Under the pieces are notes generated by a model, which searched no databases, was not told the DNA's origin, and saw only the letters and a program-made list of their open reading frames with translations. The position numbers and the translations under genes are program-made. From the NCBI GenBank assembly GCA_041689775.1, contig JBDNFP010000036.1, forward strand, positions 1 through 29,236: a stretch of DNA of 29,236 nucleotides. The letters are read 5' to 3'. How positions within the stretch are numbered: position 1 is the first letter of the stretch; each line of letters begins with the position of its first letter. This stretch comes from JBDNFP01 sp041689775 (GTDB lineage: Bacteria > Bacteroidota > Bacteroidia > Cytophagales > Spirosomataceae). Below are positions 7,947 through 16,459 of the stretch, piece after piece.

Positions 7947-9233
7947 ATGAAAAAACAAGTACTCCTTCTTTTTGCACTAGCTGCCTCGACTTCTTTTGCC
8001 CAGACACTCAAAGCGCCCGAAAAAGCGATAGTAGCGAAAGTGGCAGCTGATATGCCCCAAACGATGGAACTGCTTAAAGAAGTAGTCAATATCAACAGCG
8101 GTACGCTCAACCTTGCTGGCGTACGGCAAGTGGGCGATGTATTCAAACGTGAGTTTGATGCTATGGGCTTTACTACCGAATGGGTGTCCTTACCTGACGA
8201 TCTTAACCGGGCCGGACATTTTGTGGCTACTCGTAAAGGTACCAAAGGAAAGAAGCTCTTTCTGATTGGTCACCTCGATACGGTATTTGAAAAGTCTATG
8301 CCGTTTACACCCTTCACCATGATCAATGATAGCACCGCCACCGGGCAAGGTGCCAACGATATGAAAGGGGGAGACGTCATGATTGTGGCTGCTCTGAAAG
8401 CCTTGCACGCACAAGGGCTGCTGGATAATACCTCCATTACCGTTTACTTCACTGGGGATGAGGAAAGCTCAGGTAAACCAACTTCGGTTAGTCGAAAAGA
8501 TTTTATCGAGCGGGCAAAAATGACTGAGATTGCCTTGGCTTACGAAACTGCCCAAAGTTTTAATATTGCCGCAACAGCCCGCCGGGGAGCGAGTGGCTGG
8601 CTGTTGACTACCTACGGAAAAACCGGCCATTCATCCGGTGTATTCGGAAAAAATGCGGGTTACGGTTCTATCTACGAAGCCGCCCGGATTTTGAATGAAT
8701 TCAGGGAGACACTGAGCCAAGAGAAGTACCTAACATTTAATCCCGGAGTGATGGTAGGGGGAACCGAAGTGAACTATGACCCCAAACAGGCCAAAGGAGA
8801 AAGTGTCGGAAAAACCAACATTGTGGCGCAAAAGACGATTGTAACGGGTGATTTACGCTTTTTGACCGAAGGACAAAAAGAGGCGGCCCGCGCTAAAATG
8901 CGGGAGATTGTGGCTCGAAACTTGGATGGTACTTCTGCTGAGATCGAGTTTAGTGACGGAATACCCGGCATGGAACCCAAGGCAGGTAATGCGAAGGTAC
9001 TGAGTGTCCTGAATCAGGTAAGCCTTGACATGGGACTAGGAGCGGTAAAGGCTGGCGATCCCGGCTCACGCGGGGCGGGTGATATTTCCTACATCGCAGA
9101 ATACGTAGATTGCCTTGATGGGTTAGGTGCTTCGGGTACCGGTGCGCACGCTCCCGGTGAAACTATCAACTTGAAGGTGTATCCCGCACTAACTCAGCGG
9201 TCGGCACTTCTGATTTATCGTTTAACCCGATAG
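7947..9233 (+). CDS. Exported M20-family metallopeptidase
   Basis: A 428-residue zinc peptidase of the M20 family, closest in form to glutamate carboxypeptidase (CPG2)-type enzymes. The signal peptide MKKQVLLLFALAASTSFA identifies the ATG at 7947 as the start; an in-frame start at 7890 would bury it. Metal and catalytic residues are in place: H109 and D111 in GHLDTV, bridging D138 in GANDMKGG, catalytic E172 and E173 in GDEESSG, and the C-terminal GAHAPGE histidine. The dimerisation lid is present (GKTGHSSGVF). It probably removes C-terminal Glu or other residues from peptides or folate-like compounds in the periplasm; the substrate is not readable. A methyltransferase with a signal peptide follows 147 bases downstream. 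Confidence 0.9.
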   Translation: MKKQVLLLFALAASTSFAQTLKAPEKAIVAKVAADMPQTMELLKEVVNINSGTLNLAGVRQVGDVFKREFDAMGFTTEWVSLPDDLNRAGHFVATRKGTKGKKLFLIGHLDTVFEKSMPFTPFTMINDSTATGQGANDMKGGDVMIVAALKALHAQGLLDNTSITVYFTGDEESSGKPTSVSRKDFIERAKMTEIALAYETAQSFNIAATARRGASGWLLTTYGKTGHSSGVFGKNAGYGSIYEAARILNEFRETLSQEKYLTFNPGVMVGGTEVNYDPKQAKGESVGKTNIVAQKTIVTGDLRFLTEGQKEAARAKMREIVARNLDGTSAEIEFSDGIPGMEPKAGNAKVLSVLNQVSLDMGLGAVKAGDPGSRGAGDISYIAEYVDCLDGLGASGTGAHAPGETINLKVYPALTQRSALLIYRLTR

Positions 9234-9257
9234 ATATTTTAAGTAAAGAACTTTGTA

Positions 9258-9288
9258 AGGGATTGTGCCACGGGTACGGTTCCTTTTT
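9258..9288 (+). terminator. Possible terminator after the M20 peptidase
   Basis: A short stem (GTGCC at 9265-9269 with GGTAC at 9273-9277, one G-T pair) with weak outer pairing precedes six T at 9283-9288. Confidence 0.4.
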
Positions 9289-9380
9289 TCGTGTTGTACT
9301 CTCGTCAGGAAACACTCATGATTATAAAAAGGTTAGAATAATAGAATTATCCGTTGACGACCTAACGAAACCTTGACAAA

Positions 9381-10127
9381 ATGAAACATAGCCTACTTTA
9401 TTCGATTCTGTTGTTACCATTACTAGTAGCTTTCTCTACGCCCTCTTCCTCCCAAAAGAAAAGTGCGGAGGTAGTTTCCGAAAAAGCCGTTTACGGACAA
9501 ATAACTGCCTCCTATGATGGTATTGGGAAAACCTATTTTGGCCGAGAAATTGCCCACGTGATGGGCTTTGCTGGTGCCAGTTGGCTGGAACGGGATGAGC
9601 GACAAGAGGAGGAGAACACGGCCTTGGCCATCAGGAGACTACCTATTACATCCGAAAGTGTAGTCGCTGATATTGGTGCCGGTACTGGCTACTACACCTT
9701 TCAGATCGCCAATAAAGTATCTAATGGGAAAGTGTATGCCGTAGACGTTCAGGATGAGTCGGTGCAATACCTTCGGAAGAAAGCCGCCGATCTGGGCTTG
9801 AAGAATGTGGAAGTAGTCAAGGGTACTGCTTCATCACCTAATCTGCCAGAGAACTCGGTAGATCTGGCGATCATGGTAGACGTGTACCACGAACTGGAAT
9901 ACCCGCATGAGATGTTGCAGGCTATCCGTACCTCATTAAAACCCGACGGAAAGATACTCCTCCTAGAATATAGAGCCGAAGATCCATCGATCCCGATCAA
10001 GAAATTGCATAAATTGAGTGTTGCTCAGGCCACGAAAGAACTGGAAGCAAATGGCTTTAAATTAGTACATAAAGGTGATTTTTTGCCCATTCAGCATTTT
10101 CTGGTGTATCAGAAAGTCAATAAATAG
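9381..10127 (+). CDS. Class I SAM-dependent methyltransferase with a signal peptide
   Basis: A 248-residue protein whose residues 70-248 form a Rossmann methyltransferase: motif I is VADIGAGTGYYT (95-106), the acidic residue of motif II is in VYAVDVQ, then DLAIMVDVYHEL and LKPDGKILLLEY. It belongs to the UbiE/Methyltransf_11-like group. The N-terminus is unusual: MKHSLLYSILLLPLLVAFST looks like a Sec signal peptide, so the enzyme may be periplasmic although SAM is cytosolic. It could instead be anchored in the membrane facing the cytoplasm. The substrate is unknown. The gene stands alone between an M20 peptidase and a strong terminator. Confidence 0.85.
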   Translation: MKHSLLYSILLLPLLVAFSTPSSSQKKSAEVVSEKAVYGQITASYDGIGKTYFGREIAHVMGFAGASWLERDERQEEENTALAIRRLPITSESVVADIGAGTGYYTFQIANKVSNGKVYAVDVQDESVQYLRKKAADLGLKNVEVVKGTASSPNLPENSVDLAIMVDVYHELEYPHEMLQAIRTSLKPDGKILLLEYRAEDPSIPIKKLHKLSVAQATKELEANGFKLVHKGDFLPIQHFLVYQKVNK

Positions 10128-10179
10128 GCCAAACAAAAAGCGGTCGTGGAGTTTGTCCCACGACCGCTTTTTGTTTGGC
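10128..10179. terminator. Strong bidirectional terminator
   Basis: A perfect 22-base stem (arms 10128-10149 and 10158-10179, core AAAAAGCGGTCGTGG) with an eight-base loop begins directly after the methyltransferase stop and 12 bases beyond the end of the convergent gene. A and T tracts inside the arms serve both directions. Confidence 0.9.
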
Positions 10180-10191
10180 TAAGAACGATAC

Positions 10192-13100
10192 TTACATCGC
10201 TCCGTTGACAAACTCCAATGTATCAATATAGAAGAGTGGTTTACCTTTGGCATCAGTCTTTTTGAATACCAGGTAAAGATTACGCTGACGACGATCGGCC
10301 GGAATTTGAATTGGGATATCAACTTCGCCCATTGTTTCTTCACCAATCTCCACGGTACCTATTTTGGGTCCAGTAGGGGAGTCTACCCTTACTTCGAGGG
10401 TTCCACCGACGGTCATACTTTTGGCAGTAAACACGGTAGCTTTAATCTTACTGATACCAGTCAGATCTAGGTTTTCATACGCTACGTATCCGCCATCAGT
10501 AGTACCTACAACTACCTCTGAGCCCATAGGAAGCTTGTTTTTCGTGTAGTCTTTTCCAGAGTCAAAGTTCATAGCCCTCATTTTTGCGGGCCGGAGTGCA
10601 ATGCTCTTGGTACCCGATAAGGGACCAATTACTCCATTCCCCTTATCAATATAGCTGGCGGTAAAAACATAAGAACCGTCTTTGGCCTTAGTTTCTGCTA
10701 CATACGAACCAGATAGTGCTTCACTTTTCACCTGCTTCTTGCTATTTAATGAAAGGATGTATTTGACCATGTCTTCGGCTTCATCCTGCTTCAATTGTGG
10801 GTGGGCGGCCATGGCTTGCTCTCCCCATACACCACCACCACCTTTAATCACTTTCTCGGCCAAAGTTTTTACCGCATTACGCTCTTTCTCGTACTTCCTA
10901 GCTATTTCGATGTAAGTGGGTCCGATTGATTTTTTGTCCACGCTGTGGCAAGCCTTACAGTCGCTAAGTTCGATCAACCGCTTACCGGTGGCGAAGCCAG
11001 TGTTTGCTTGGTGTCCTTGCGCGATCATGGTTTTGTCAAAGCCTTCCAGATAGTTGATCGTCAATAGCACGTCCGATGCTTCAATGCCTTTGGCGAGGTT
11101 TCCATCTTCTTTGTCGTTTATCTTCACTTCGTAAGCCACTGGTTTTTTATCCCAGAAAAATGATTGATTGCCTTTTAGTGCGATATCAACCTTAGGAACT
11201 GCGTTACCTGCTTTAATACCAACTTGCGACGTGGCAGTGTTGCCTTTTGCATCGGTAATTTTGAGGGTTGCGGTATATTCTCCGGGCTTGGCGTAGGTGA
11301 AAGTTGGGTTAGCAACGGTACTCTTGGGCAGACCATTGCCAAAATTCCACTCGTACTTAATAGCGTCACCATCGTAGTCAAGCGAGCCCTTGGAGCTGAA
11401 AGCCACTTTTAGGGGAACGGCTCCTACGGTTTTATCGGATGCCACTACCGCCACTGGTGCGCGGTTTCCGGCGTTGTAGGTGATATGTGATAACCGTGCT
11501 TCGTCGTTCTGAGCAAACCAGTTGCTACCGTATTCCAACATATATAAAGAGCCATCTTTGGCAAATTGCATATCCATGGGGTGGTTAAAAGTAGCGGTTG
11601 GCATGAAGCGTTCCATGGAGATAAAATCTCCGTTGGAAGCCATCGTTACCGGATTAATCCAGCCACGAATCCAGTCGTAGGCAAAGAATTTACCATCGTA
11701 GTACTTTGGAAACTTAACCTTAGAGTCGGCGTAGTCATCGTAGTAGTATACGGGGCCTCCCATGGCATTACGGCCACCCTTGCCTACAATCTCACCAAAT
11801 TCTGGCGAGTTGGCGTAGGGGTAGTATATAAAGGCTTTCTGAGCGGAAGGTAGTTCGCGCAGACCCGTGTTGTGGGGGGAGTCATTAATGGGTTTTGACG
11901 GGTCAAATTTTGTTCCTGAAGTTTTAGCGGCAAAGTCGTACTGATTGTAGGCACGGTTGTCCGCCACAAATAGGGGCCAGCCAAAGTAGCCAGCCTCACG
12001 CGCCTGATTAACCTCATCGTAACCCCGTGAGCCTCTGCCTTCGCGGTTATCACCGGCGTCAGGTCCAACTTCGCCCCAATAGAGGTAGCCAGTACGCTGA
12101 TCCACCGAAATACGGTAAGGGTTACGATTACCCATTACGTATATTTCTGCCCGAGCCTTAGGATTCCCCTTTGGGAAAAGATTTCCCGCTGGAATATCAT
12201 AGCCACTATCAGCCCGAGGGGTAATCCGCAGAATCTTGCCCCGTAGGTCGTTGGTATTGGAGGAAGAAGCGCGGGCGTCAAATCCAGCTCTACCAACCTG
12301 TCCATCCATGGGGCCGTAGCCATCAGACTGGAAAGGGTTGGTATCATCACCGGTGGAAAGGAAAAGATTCCCTTTGGCATCCCAGGCAACCGAACCTCCC
12401 GTGTGGCAGCAATCAGTCCGTTTTACAGGAACAGTGAGTAGTACCTGCTCGGTAGACCATAATAGGGTATCTTTTTTCAGGTCATACTTAAAACGTGACA
12501 AGTGTTGTGCGGTATCAGCGGCACTCGACAAGGGTGAATAAAATAGGTACACCCATTGGTTTTCGTTGAACTTAGGATCAATGTTGAGCCCCATCAGGCC
12601 GTATTCAAACTTGGTAAATACGGGTGCTTCGGCCACCACCTTCACCTTGCCGTTGCGAGGATCATAAAGTTTCAATTTACCCTTACGTTCCGCAAAAAGT
12701 ACCCGCTGATCGTCCAGGACGACGAGTTCCGTAGGCTCGTCGAGGTTATCGACTAATACTTTGCGCACAAATCGGTTTTCTTCGGGAGCTACCATGGAGT
12801 AGGCTTTGGAATAATCCAACTTAGGAGCCATCGCCCACATCAACCCTCCGGTGAGATGCTTTACAAATACGGGCTCGTTAAAAGTCTCATCGGTATGTCC
12901 GAAGTTGGTGTAAAATGCTTTTCCGCCGTCAAACTCGTGGTACCAAGCCATGGGGTGATTATTGCCCATTTTGCCATCCTTGTAGGTTTTTTCGTCAATC
13001 TTAACGAGGACGTTTACCTTATCGTTGAAGTTCTTGAAGTCATAAAACTCGTCCTTAATCGTCCATTTGTCAGGAAATCCTTCCATGGAAGGGTGGTTGC

Positions 13101-13578
13101 GGTTCACCACGTAGGCCTGTCCGGTCTGGACATTGGGGTTGCCGGGGTGGCTGGCAAACTGCGCACCGGCCAGTTTATTGTACCACGGCCAGCCGTACTC
13201 GGTATCGGTAGCAGCGTGGATTCCCACCCAGCCGCCTCCGGCTTGAATGTAACGTTCGAAGGCCGTTTGTTGGGTACCATTCAAGACATCACCAGTGGTA
13301 CTTAGGAATACTATCGCATTATATTTTTTCAGATTTTCTTCGGTAAACAAAGAAGCATTTTCAGTTGTATCAACGGCAAAGCCGTTTTCTTGGCCAAGTT
13401 TCATAAGTAAGGACTTGCCAACCGGAATGGAGGCGTGACGAAAACCAGCGGTCTTCGAAAACACAAGGATCCGTTTGCCGGAGGTTGTTTGGGCCTCAAC
13501 GAATCCTAACCCGATAGTGCAGCCCAGTACCAGCAGTACTAGGGCCTTTTTGATGGATTTAGTAGATAAAAAAAACAT
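10192..13578 (-). CDS. Secreted ThuA / sorbosone dehydrogenase / PKD / cytochrome c fusion
   Basis: A 1128-residue secreted protein with five parts. A signal peptide (1-29) is followed by a ThuA-like glutamine-amidotransferase-fold domain (about 35-250: KILVFSKTAGFRH-like start, GWVGIHAATD, MAWYHEFDGGKAFYTNFGH). Next is a glucose/sorbosone dehydrogenase-type beta-propeller (about 265-700; GLMGLNIDPKF, CCHTGGSVAWD, MGNRNPYRIS). A PKD domain follows (about 710-795; YEWNFGNG ... GEYTATLKITD), then a class I cytochrome c with CKACH at about 874-878 and a likely Met ligand in GEQAMAAHP. The C-terminal 170 residues look like a CBM6-type carbohydrate-binding module. Together this suggests oxidation of a carbohydrate outside the cytoplasm, with electrons passed to the attached haem. 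Substrate and quinone cofactor are inferred only. Confidence 0.9.
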   Translation of the reverse strand: MFFLSTKSIKKALVLLVLGCTIGLGFVEAQTTSGKRILVFSKTAGFRHASIPVGKSLLMKLGQENGFAVDTTENASLFTEENLKKYNAIVFLSTTGDVLNGTQQTAFERYIQAGGGWVGIHAATDTEYGWPWYNKLAGAQFASHPGNPNVQTGQAYVVNRNHPSMEGFPDKWTIKDEFYDFKNFNDKVNVLVKIDEKTYKDGKMGNNHPMAWYHEFDGGKAFYTNFGHTDETFNEPVFVKHLTGGLMWAMAPKLDYSKAYSMVAPEENRFVRKVLVDNLDEPTELVVLDDQRVLFAERKGKLKLYDPRNGKVKVVAEAPVFTKFEYGLMGLNIDPKFNENQWVYLFYSPLSSAADTAQHLSRFKYDLKKDTLLWSTEQVLLTVPVKRTDCCHTGGSVAWDAKGNLFLSTGDDTNPFQSDGYGPMDGQVGRAGFDARASSSNTNDLRGKILRITPRADSGYDIPAGNLFPKGNPKARAEIYVMGNRNPYRISVDQRTGYLYWGEVGPDAGDNREGRGSRGYDEVNQAREAGYFGWPLFVADNRAYNQYDFAAKTSGTKFDPSKPINDSPHNTGLRELPSAQKAFIYYPYANSPEFGEIVGKGGRNAMGGPVYYYDDYADSKVKFPKYYDGKFFAYDWIRGWINPVTMASNGDFISMERFMPTATFNHPMDMQFAKDGSLYMLEYGSNWFAQNDEARLSHITYNAGNRAPVAVVASDKTVGAVPLKVAFSSKGSLDYDGDAIKYEWNFGNGLPKSTVANPTFTYAKPGEYTATLKITDAKGNTATSQVGIKAGNAVPKVDIALKGNQSFFWDKKPVAYEVKINDKEDGNLAKGIEASDVLLTINYLEGFDKTMIAQGHQANTGFATGKRLIELSDCKACHSVDKKSIGPTYIEIARKYEKERNAVKTLAEKVIKGGGGVWGEQAMAAHPQLKQDEAEDMVKYILSLNSKKQVKSEALSGSYVAETKAKDGSYVFTASYIDKGNGVIGPLSGTKSIALRPAKMRAMNFDSGKDYTKNKLPMGSEVVVGTTDGGYVAYENLDLTGISKIKATVFTAKSMTVGGTLEVRVDSPTGPKIGTVEIGEETMGEVDIPIQIPADRRQRNLYLVFKKTDAKGKPLFYIDTLEFVNGAM

Positions 13579-13628
13579 AGGTTAATTGGGTTAATAAATT
13601 ATTGTATCAAAATAGTACAATGAATTGT

Positions 13629-13636
13629 CAAATATA
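13629..13636 (-). promoter_or_regulatory. Candidate -7 element for the ThuA fusion gene
   Basis: The minus strand reads TATATTTG, matching TAnnTTTG, about 50 bases before the start codon. No clear -33 element is seen. Confidence 0.4.
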
Positions 13637-13915
13637 CAATTAAGAACGATAGCTCTTTATAAATCGTATCTCTTTTTGACGATTAAATGAAATAATACTT
13701 AGAGCGGTATATTGTCTTTTGGTTGACGGAGTCGGAGGCTCTGAATAGCTCTTTAGTATTCCTTGGAGAGAAGTTTTACAGCATAAAAAAATGAGTCTCC
13801 GTTGAAGAAAAAAGGGAAGCTACATTTAAACGACTCCTATTACTAAATAGTCCGGTTCAAAGTTGGCCAGTGGTTCCGGACGCCGCGTGGTACTCTATTC
13901 TATTAGCCCAGAAGG
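13637..13915. other. Gene-free AT-rich stretch
   Basis: With the leader and -7 element beside it, this makes over 300 bases between the ThuA fusion start and the YD-repeat remnant without a plausible gene on either strand. I see no clear repeat or RNA in it. Confidence 0.5.
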
Positions 13916-14455
13916 TTAGATTACAGTCTTTACTCGTATGTATCCGAACGAGTTGTCAGAAATCAAGTTCTCGTAGGTGTTGTTTGAGTTTGCTGCAAAG
14001 AAGTCGATTGACACTGCCGGATTCGTGCCAGAGTGCGTCATCCAGTCCCGGATGTTGTGGGCGTAGTCCACATGTTGGATGCCACAGCCGAGGGTTCTAC
14101 GGGTCAGCTCGCCGATGCCATTGCAGCCTACGGGTTCCCAGTATTTGCCCGTTTCGGGGGTGTTGGCGTCAAACACCTGCTTGCAAACGGCCTTGCTGCG
14201 CCCATCTCGGTTGTAGGCAGTGCGGGTGAGCACCGTCATGCTATTAATGGTAGATAGCCTTGTATTGGTCACTCGGCCCGTAAAATCCAGATTCAAAGAG
14301 GTGCGGCCTGTGTTACCTTTATAATTTTTGGATTACGTCTGAATTACCCGGCCTTCTTCTTTATAATAGGTCTGCGTCCTGAGTATGGTTGCCGTGCCAA
14401 ATATGCGTAAATTTGCGGAATACCACCCGCCCAGATGGGCTTTAAGCTGGTAATA
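13916..14455 (-). pseudogene. RHS/YD-repeat protein fragment
   Basis: The minus strand encodes a piece of an RHS/YD-repeat protein of the large Cytophagales type. Telltale repeats are TYYKEEGRVIQT, NYKGNTGRTSLNLDFTGRVT, LTRTAYNRDGRSK, and GELTRRTLGCGIQHVDYAHN followed by IRDWMTH. The frame is broken by a TAA at 14333-14335, where Q is expected after RVIQT, and the expected thousands of flanking residues are missing on both sides. It is therefore a relic, not a toxin or surface protein now in use. The frame is open from about 14455 down to the stop at 13916. It marks the start of a decayed region that continues to the IS30 remnant. Confidence 0.7.
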
Positions 14456-14624
14456 TTACCCATGCCTTTGCCACTATTGGAGGTAAGGTGTCGGTAAAGA
14501 AAGCATGCTGCTATTTGGCATGAGGAGACTCAGGCTGCGGTGGAAGTTTTTACTAAGCGTATTTTTATGCATATTTGGTCAAAAAAGCACATCAGTGAGT
14601 CAATATTTATAAACCGCCGACAGA

Positions 14625-14831
14625 ATGAGGCTGTCATCCAAAATACTGCACGAAAACAAACAGTTTTTTAATGCCTGTTATTTAGCTGGGTACGTTGTCG
14701 AATGTTACCAGAAAATTGTGATTCAAATTTTGGATAGCAACCCTAAAATGATTCATGATTTAGATGAGCTAAAAAAACACTACAAAAAGTTAAAAGCTAC
14801 ACAACGCGGTCAAAATCTTGGGTGGATTTAA
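14625..14831 (+). pseudogene. Truncated HEPN-domain protein
   Basis: Sixty-eight residues resembling the first half of a HEPN domain: ENKQFFNACYLAGYVVEC followed by a helix and MIHDLDELKKHYKKL. In MNT/HEPN pairs this helical domain is an RNase toxin or a partner of a nucleotidyltransferase. The reading frame runs straight into the IS30 inverted repeat and stops at 14831, so the last residues (GWI) come from the insertion. No nucleotidyltransferase partner is seen upstream and no continuation is seen beyond the IS. It is best read as a gene cut by the insertion and then lost. Confidence 0.5.
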
Positions 14832-14845
14832 GTAATAAATGCAAC
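14823..14845 (+). repeat. Left inverted repeat of the IS30 remnant
   Basis: It matches the right repeat (15711-15733) in inverted orientation at 22 of 23 positions. Confidence 0.8.
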
Positions 14846-15734
14846 ACCCCGGTTATTTAGGGAAGTATTTTGGAAAACTTCTTCGGGTGATCGGAACCCG
14901 AATCTCTTCTGGGGCCTTTGGTTTAAAATGTCCACTACTTGGTTAACTCTCTGCTCCGTGATTCGGTCAAAATTCATTCCTTTCGGAAAGTATTGCCTGA
15001 CCAGCCTGTCGCAACGGCGGTCTGATCAAATTTTCATTTGCACGGCACCGGCCGCCTCGCATTATCGGTTGTGACCGTATGAAGAATTACTTTCCAATCA
15101 GCCAGCAACTCTACGGCCTTGGCCAGTACAACAGCGGCCTCTTTACCCTCCACGTAGCCCATTTTTAACATTTCCGTGGCCCGATCATTGATTGTCAGTA
15201 AGGCTCCTTTATGGTTCTTGCCTATCACTAAATCCATCTCTACATCGCCCACCCGCTGCTTCTCTTCCACAATCGCCGGACGCTCTTCAATGTCCACCCG
15301 ACCGACAATTTGGCCCCTTTTCCCTTCGGACTGTCCCTTTTGGCGTAGTGCTCAATCCTGGTTCGCATGTGCCGGTACAGCTTTCCACCCTGTTTATTGT
15401 CGTCCCAGACCAGCTTATAAATGTGCTCGTGGGAGACGTACTTAGTGCCCTTGCGGGCTGCCCCGCCAGCGATCTGCTCGGGGCTGTAATCCGCTTCAAG
15501 CTTCTCCCGAACGCACGCCTCAATATTGGCCGTAAATCGCCTTCGTTTGGGCTTACTCTTGTGGCGGACGTTAGCCTTTCTTTGCGCTAAGTCTGGCCAG
15601 TAAGAACCGTCGCGCTGGTCACAGTTGCGCCGAAGCTCGCGGCTGACCGTAGATTTGCCACAGCAGACCAGCTCGGCGATCTGAACCCGGCAGGGGGGCT
15701 TTTTTTGGTCGTTGCATTTATTACTTGAATCCAA
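14834..15734 (-). pseudogene. Broken IS30-family transposase
   Basis: Three pieces of a DDE transposase lie in different frames. Piece 1 (15734 to about 15320) has the helix-turn-helix core GKSTVSRELRRN and YSPEQIAGG, SHEHIYKLVW and GGKLYRHMRTR. Piece 2 (about 15324 to 15034) has GQIVGRVDIEERPAIVEE, the first catalytic Asp in GDVEMDLVIGKNHKGAL, and the second in TTDN. Piece 3 (about 15010 to 14834) has RQYFPKGMNFDRITEQRVNQ, PQKRFGFRSPEEVF. Comparison with intact family members shows that the N-terminal start and the segment between TTDN and the final NEN motif are missing. The element cannot encode an active transposase. Confidence 0.8.
15711..15733 (-). repeat. Right inverted repeat of the IS30 remnant
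   Basis: Inverted partner of 14823-14845. The apparent transposase ATG at 15734-15732 overlaps this repeat, which shows that the original start region has been deleted. Confidence 0.8.
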
Positions 15735-15850
15735 AGTCTTACTATCCTACTAAATCTCTTTTTCTTTCCGGCCTGAGTCCCAACAGGCTTAATAGTTTAG
15801 CACTAAATTTTCACATCTAGAAATAAGCAGCCAAACATAAATTAAAAAAA

Positions 15851-15883
15851 GTCAGCTTCCTCAAACTTAATGAGGAAGCCGAC
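15851..15883 (-). terminator. Terminator of the DUF2147 gene
   Basis: A 13-base stem (arms 15851-15863 and 15871-15883, one G-T pair on the minus strand) is followed on the minus strand by seven T. It lies 25 bases after the DUF2147 stop. Confidence 0.8.
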
Positions 15884-15907
15884 TCAGTGGATGGTTAAGG
15901 TGGACCC

Positions 15908-16411
15908 TCACTTTTTAACCAAACGTTTCCATGTGTCCGTGCGGCCAAAAAGCGAAACGCCGATGTAGCCCCGCCCTTCCATTACGTTTAAATTTTTGGT
16001 AGAGATAGTTGCTTCAAAAGAGTAGGTGGAGCCATTGTTGGGGTCATATATAGAACCCTCTCCCCACGTAAGTTTGTCTTTTGAGCCGGTAAATGTCACA
16101 TCTTTCATGACAATTAGCCCTTTGCGAGGGTTTTTTCGTTTGGATTCGTCCGGATTATTTTTGTCCAGATTCGGTTGACTGGTATCGGGGTCGTTAGGCT
16201 CTTTGAGCCAAACGGTACGTCCGTAGAGTTTTTTTGGATCCTCTCCGGCTGCTTCTTTTCCTTTGTAGATCTGTATGATGGATTGCCCATTGCTCGGCTG
16301 CCAGTTGCCTACGATAATGTCAGACGGGCTGTCCAGGCTTTGCGCAGCAGCTGGGGTGAGTGTCCACAGAAGTACCGCAAAGGCGCTAATCAGGATTTTG
16401 GAGATATTCAT
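15908..16411 (-). CDS. DUF2147 family exported protein
   Basis: A 167-residue protein with a Sec signal peptide ending near AAAQ (about residue 24). The mature part follows the DUF2147 pattern: IVGNWQPSNGQSIIQIYK, LYGRTVWLKEPNDP, DPNNGSTYSFEATI and a closing GVSLFGRTDTWKRL. The fold is predicted lipocalin-like in the family, and the protein is probably periplasmic. Function is not established. The gene is 48 bases downstream of the outer-membrane barrel gene on the same strand and may be co-transcribed with it. Confidence 0.85.
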   Translation of the reverse strand: MNISKILISAFAVLLWTLTPAAAQSLDSPSDIIVGNWQPSNGQSIIQIYKGKEAAGEDPKKLYGRTVWLKEPNDPDTSQPNLDKNNPDESKRKNPRKGLIVMKDVTFTGSKDKLTWGEGSIYDPNNGSTYSFEATISTKNLNVMEGRGYIGVSLFGRTDTWKRLVKK

Positions 16412-16459
16412 AGTAGGGTTGATTTGAAGTTTAATACAAAGAATATTTGGTGGATTTAA

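Larger units (their letters stand above)
14823..15733 (-). mobile_element. Remnant of an IS30-family insertion sequence
   Basis: A 911-bp element bounded by 23-base inverted repeats (14823-14845 and 15711-15733) that differ at one position and share AAGTAATAAATGCAAC. It contains a transposase in pieces. At about 0.9 kb it is shorter than typical IS30 elements (1.0-1.2 kb), consistent with internal deletions. No target-site duplication is evident. It interrupts the HEPN fragment. A second copy of the same terminal repeat is at 29101-29123. Confidence 0.8.

Noticed and set aside
14033..14257. Plus-strand open frame of 74 codons over the YD-repeat relic
   Set aside because: The minus strand shows clear YD-repeat sequence here; this is its shadow.
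15318..15324. G GGA AAA slippery heptamer where transposase pieces 1 and 2 join, in the right frame for -1 frameshifting
   Set aside because: It fits the X XXY YYZ rule, but IS30 transposases are normally one frame and this element has other deletions and a later frame break, so an ordinary indel in a dead gene is simpler.
15192..15590. Long plus-strand open frame over the transposase
   Set aside because: It is antisense to clear IS30 transposase sequence and has no features of its own.
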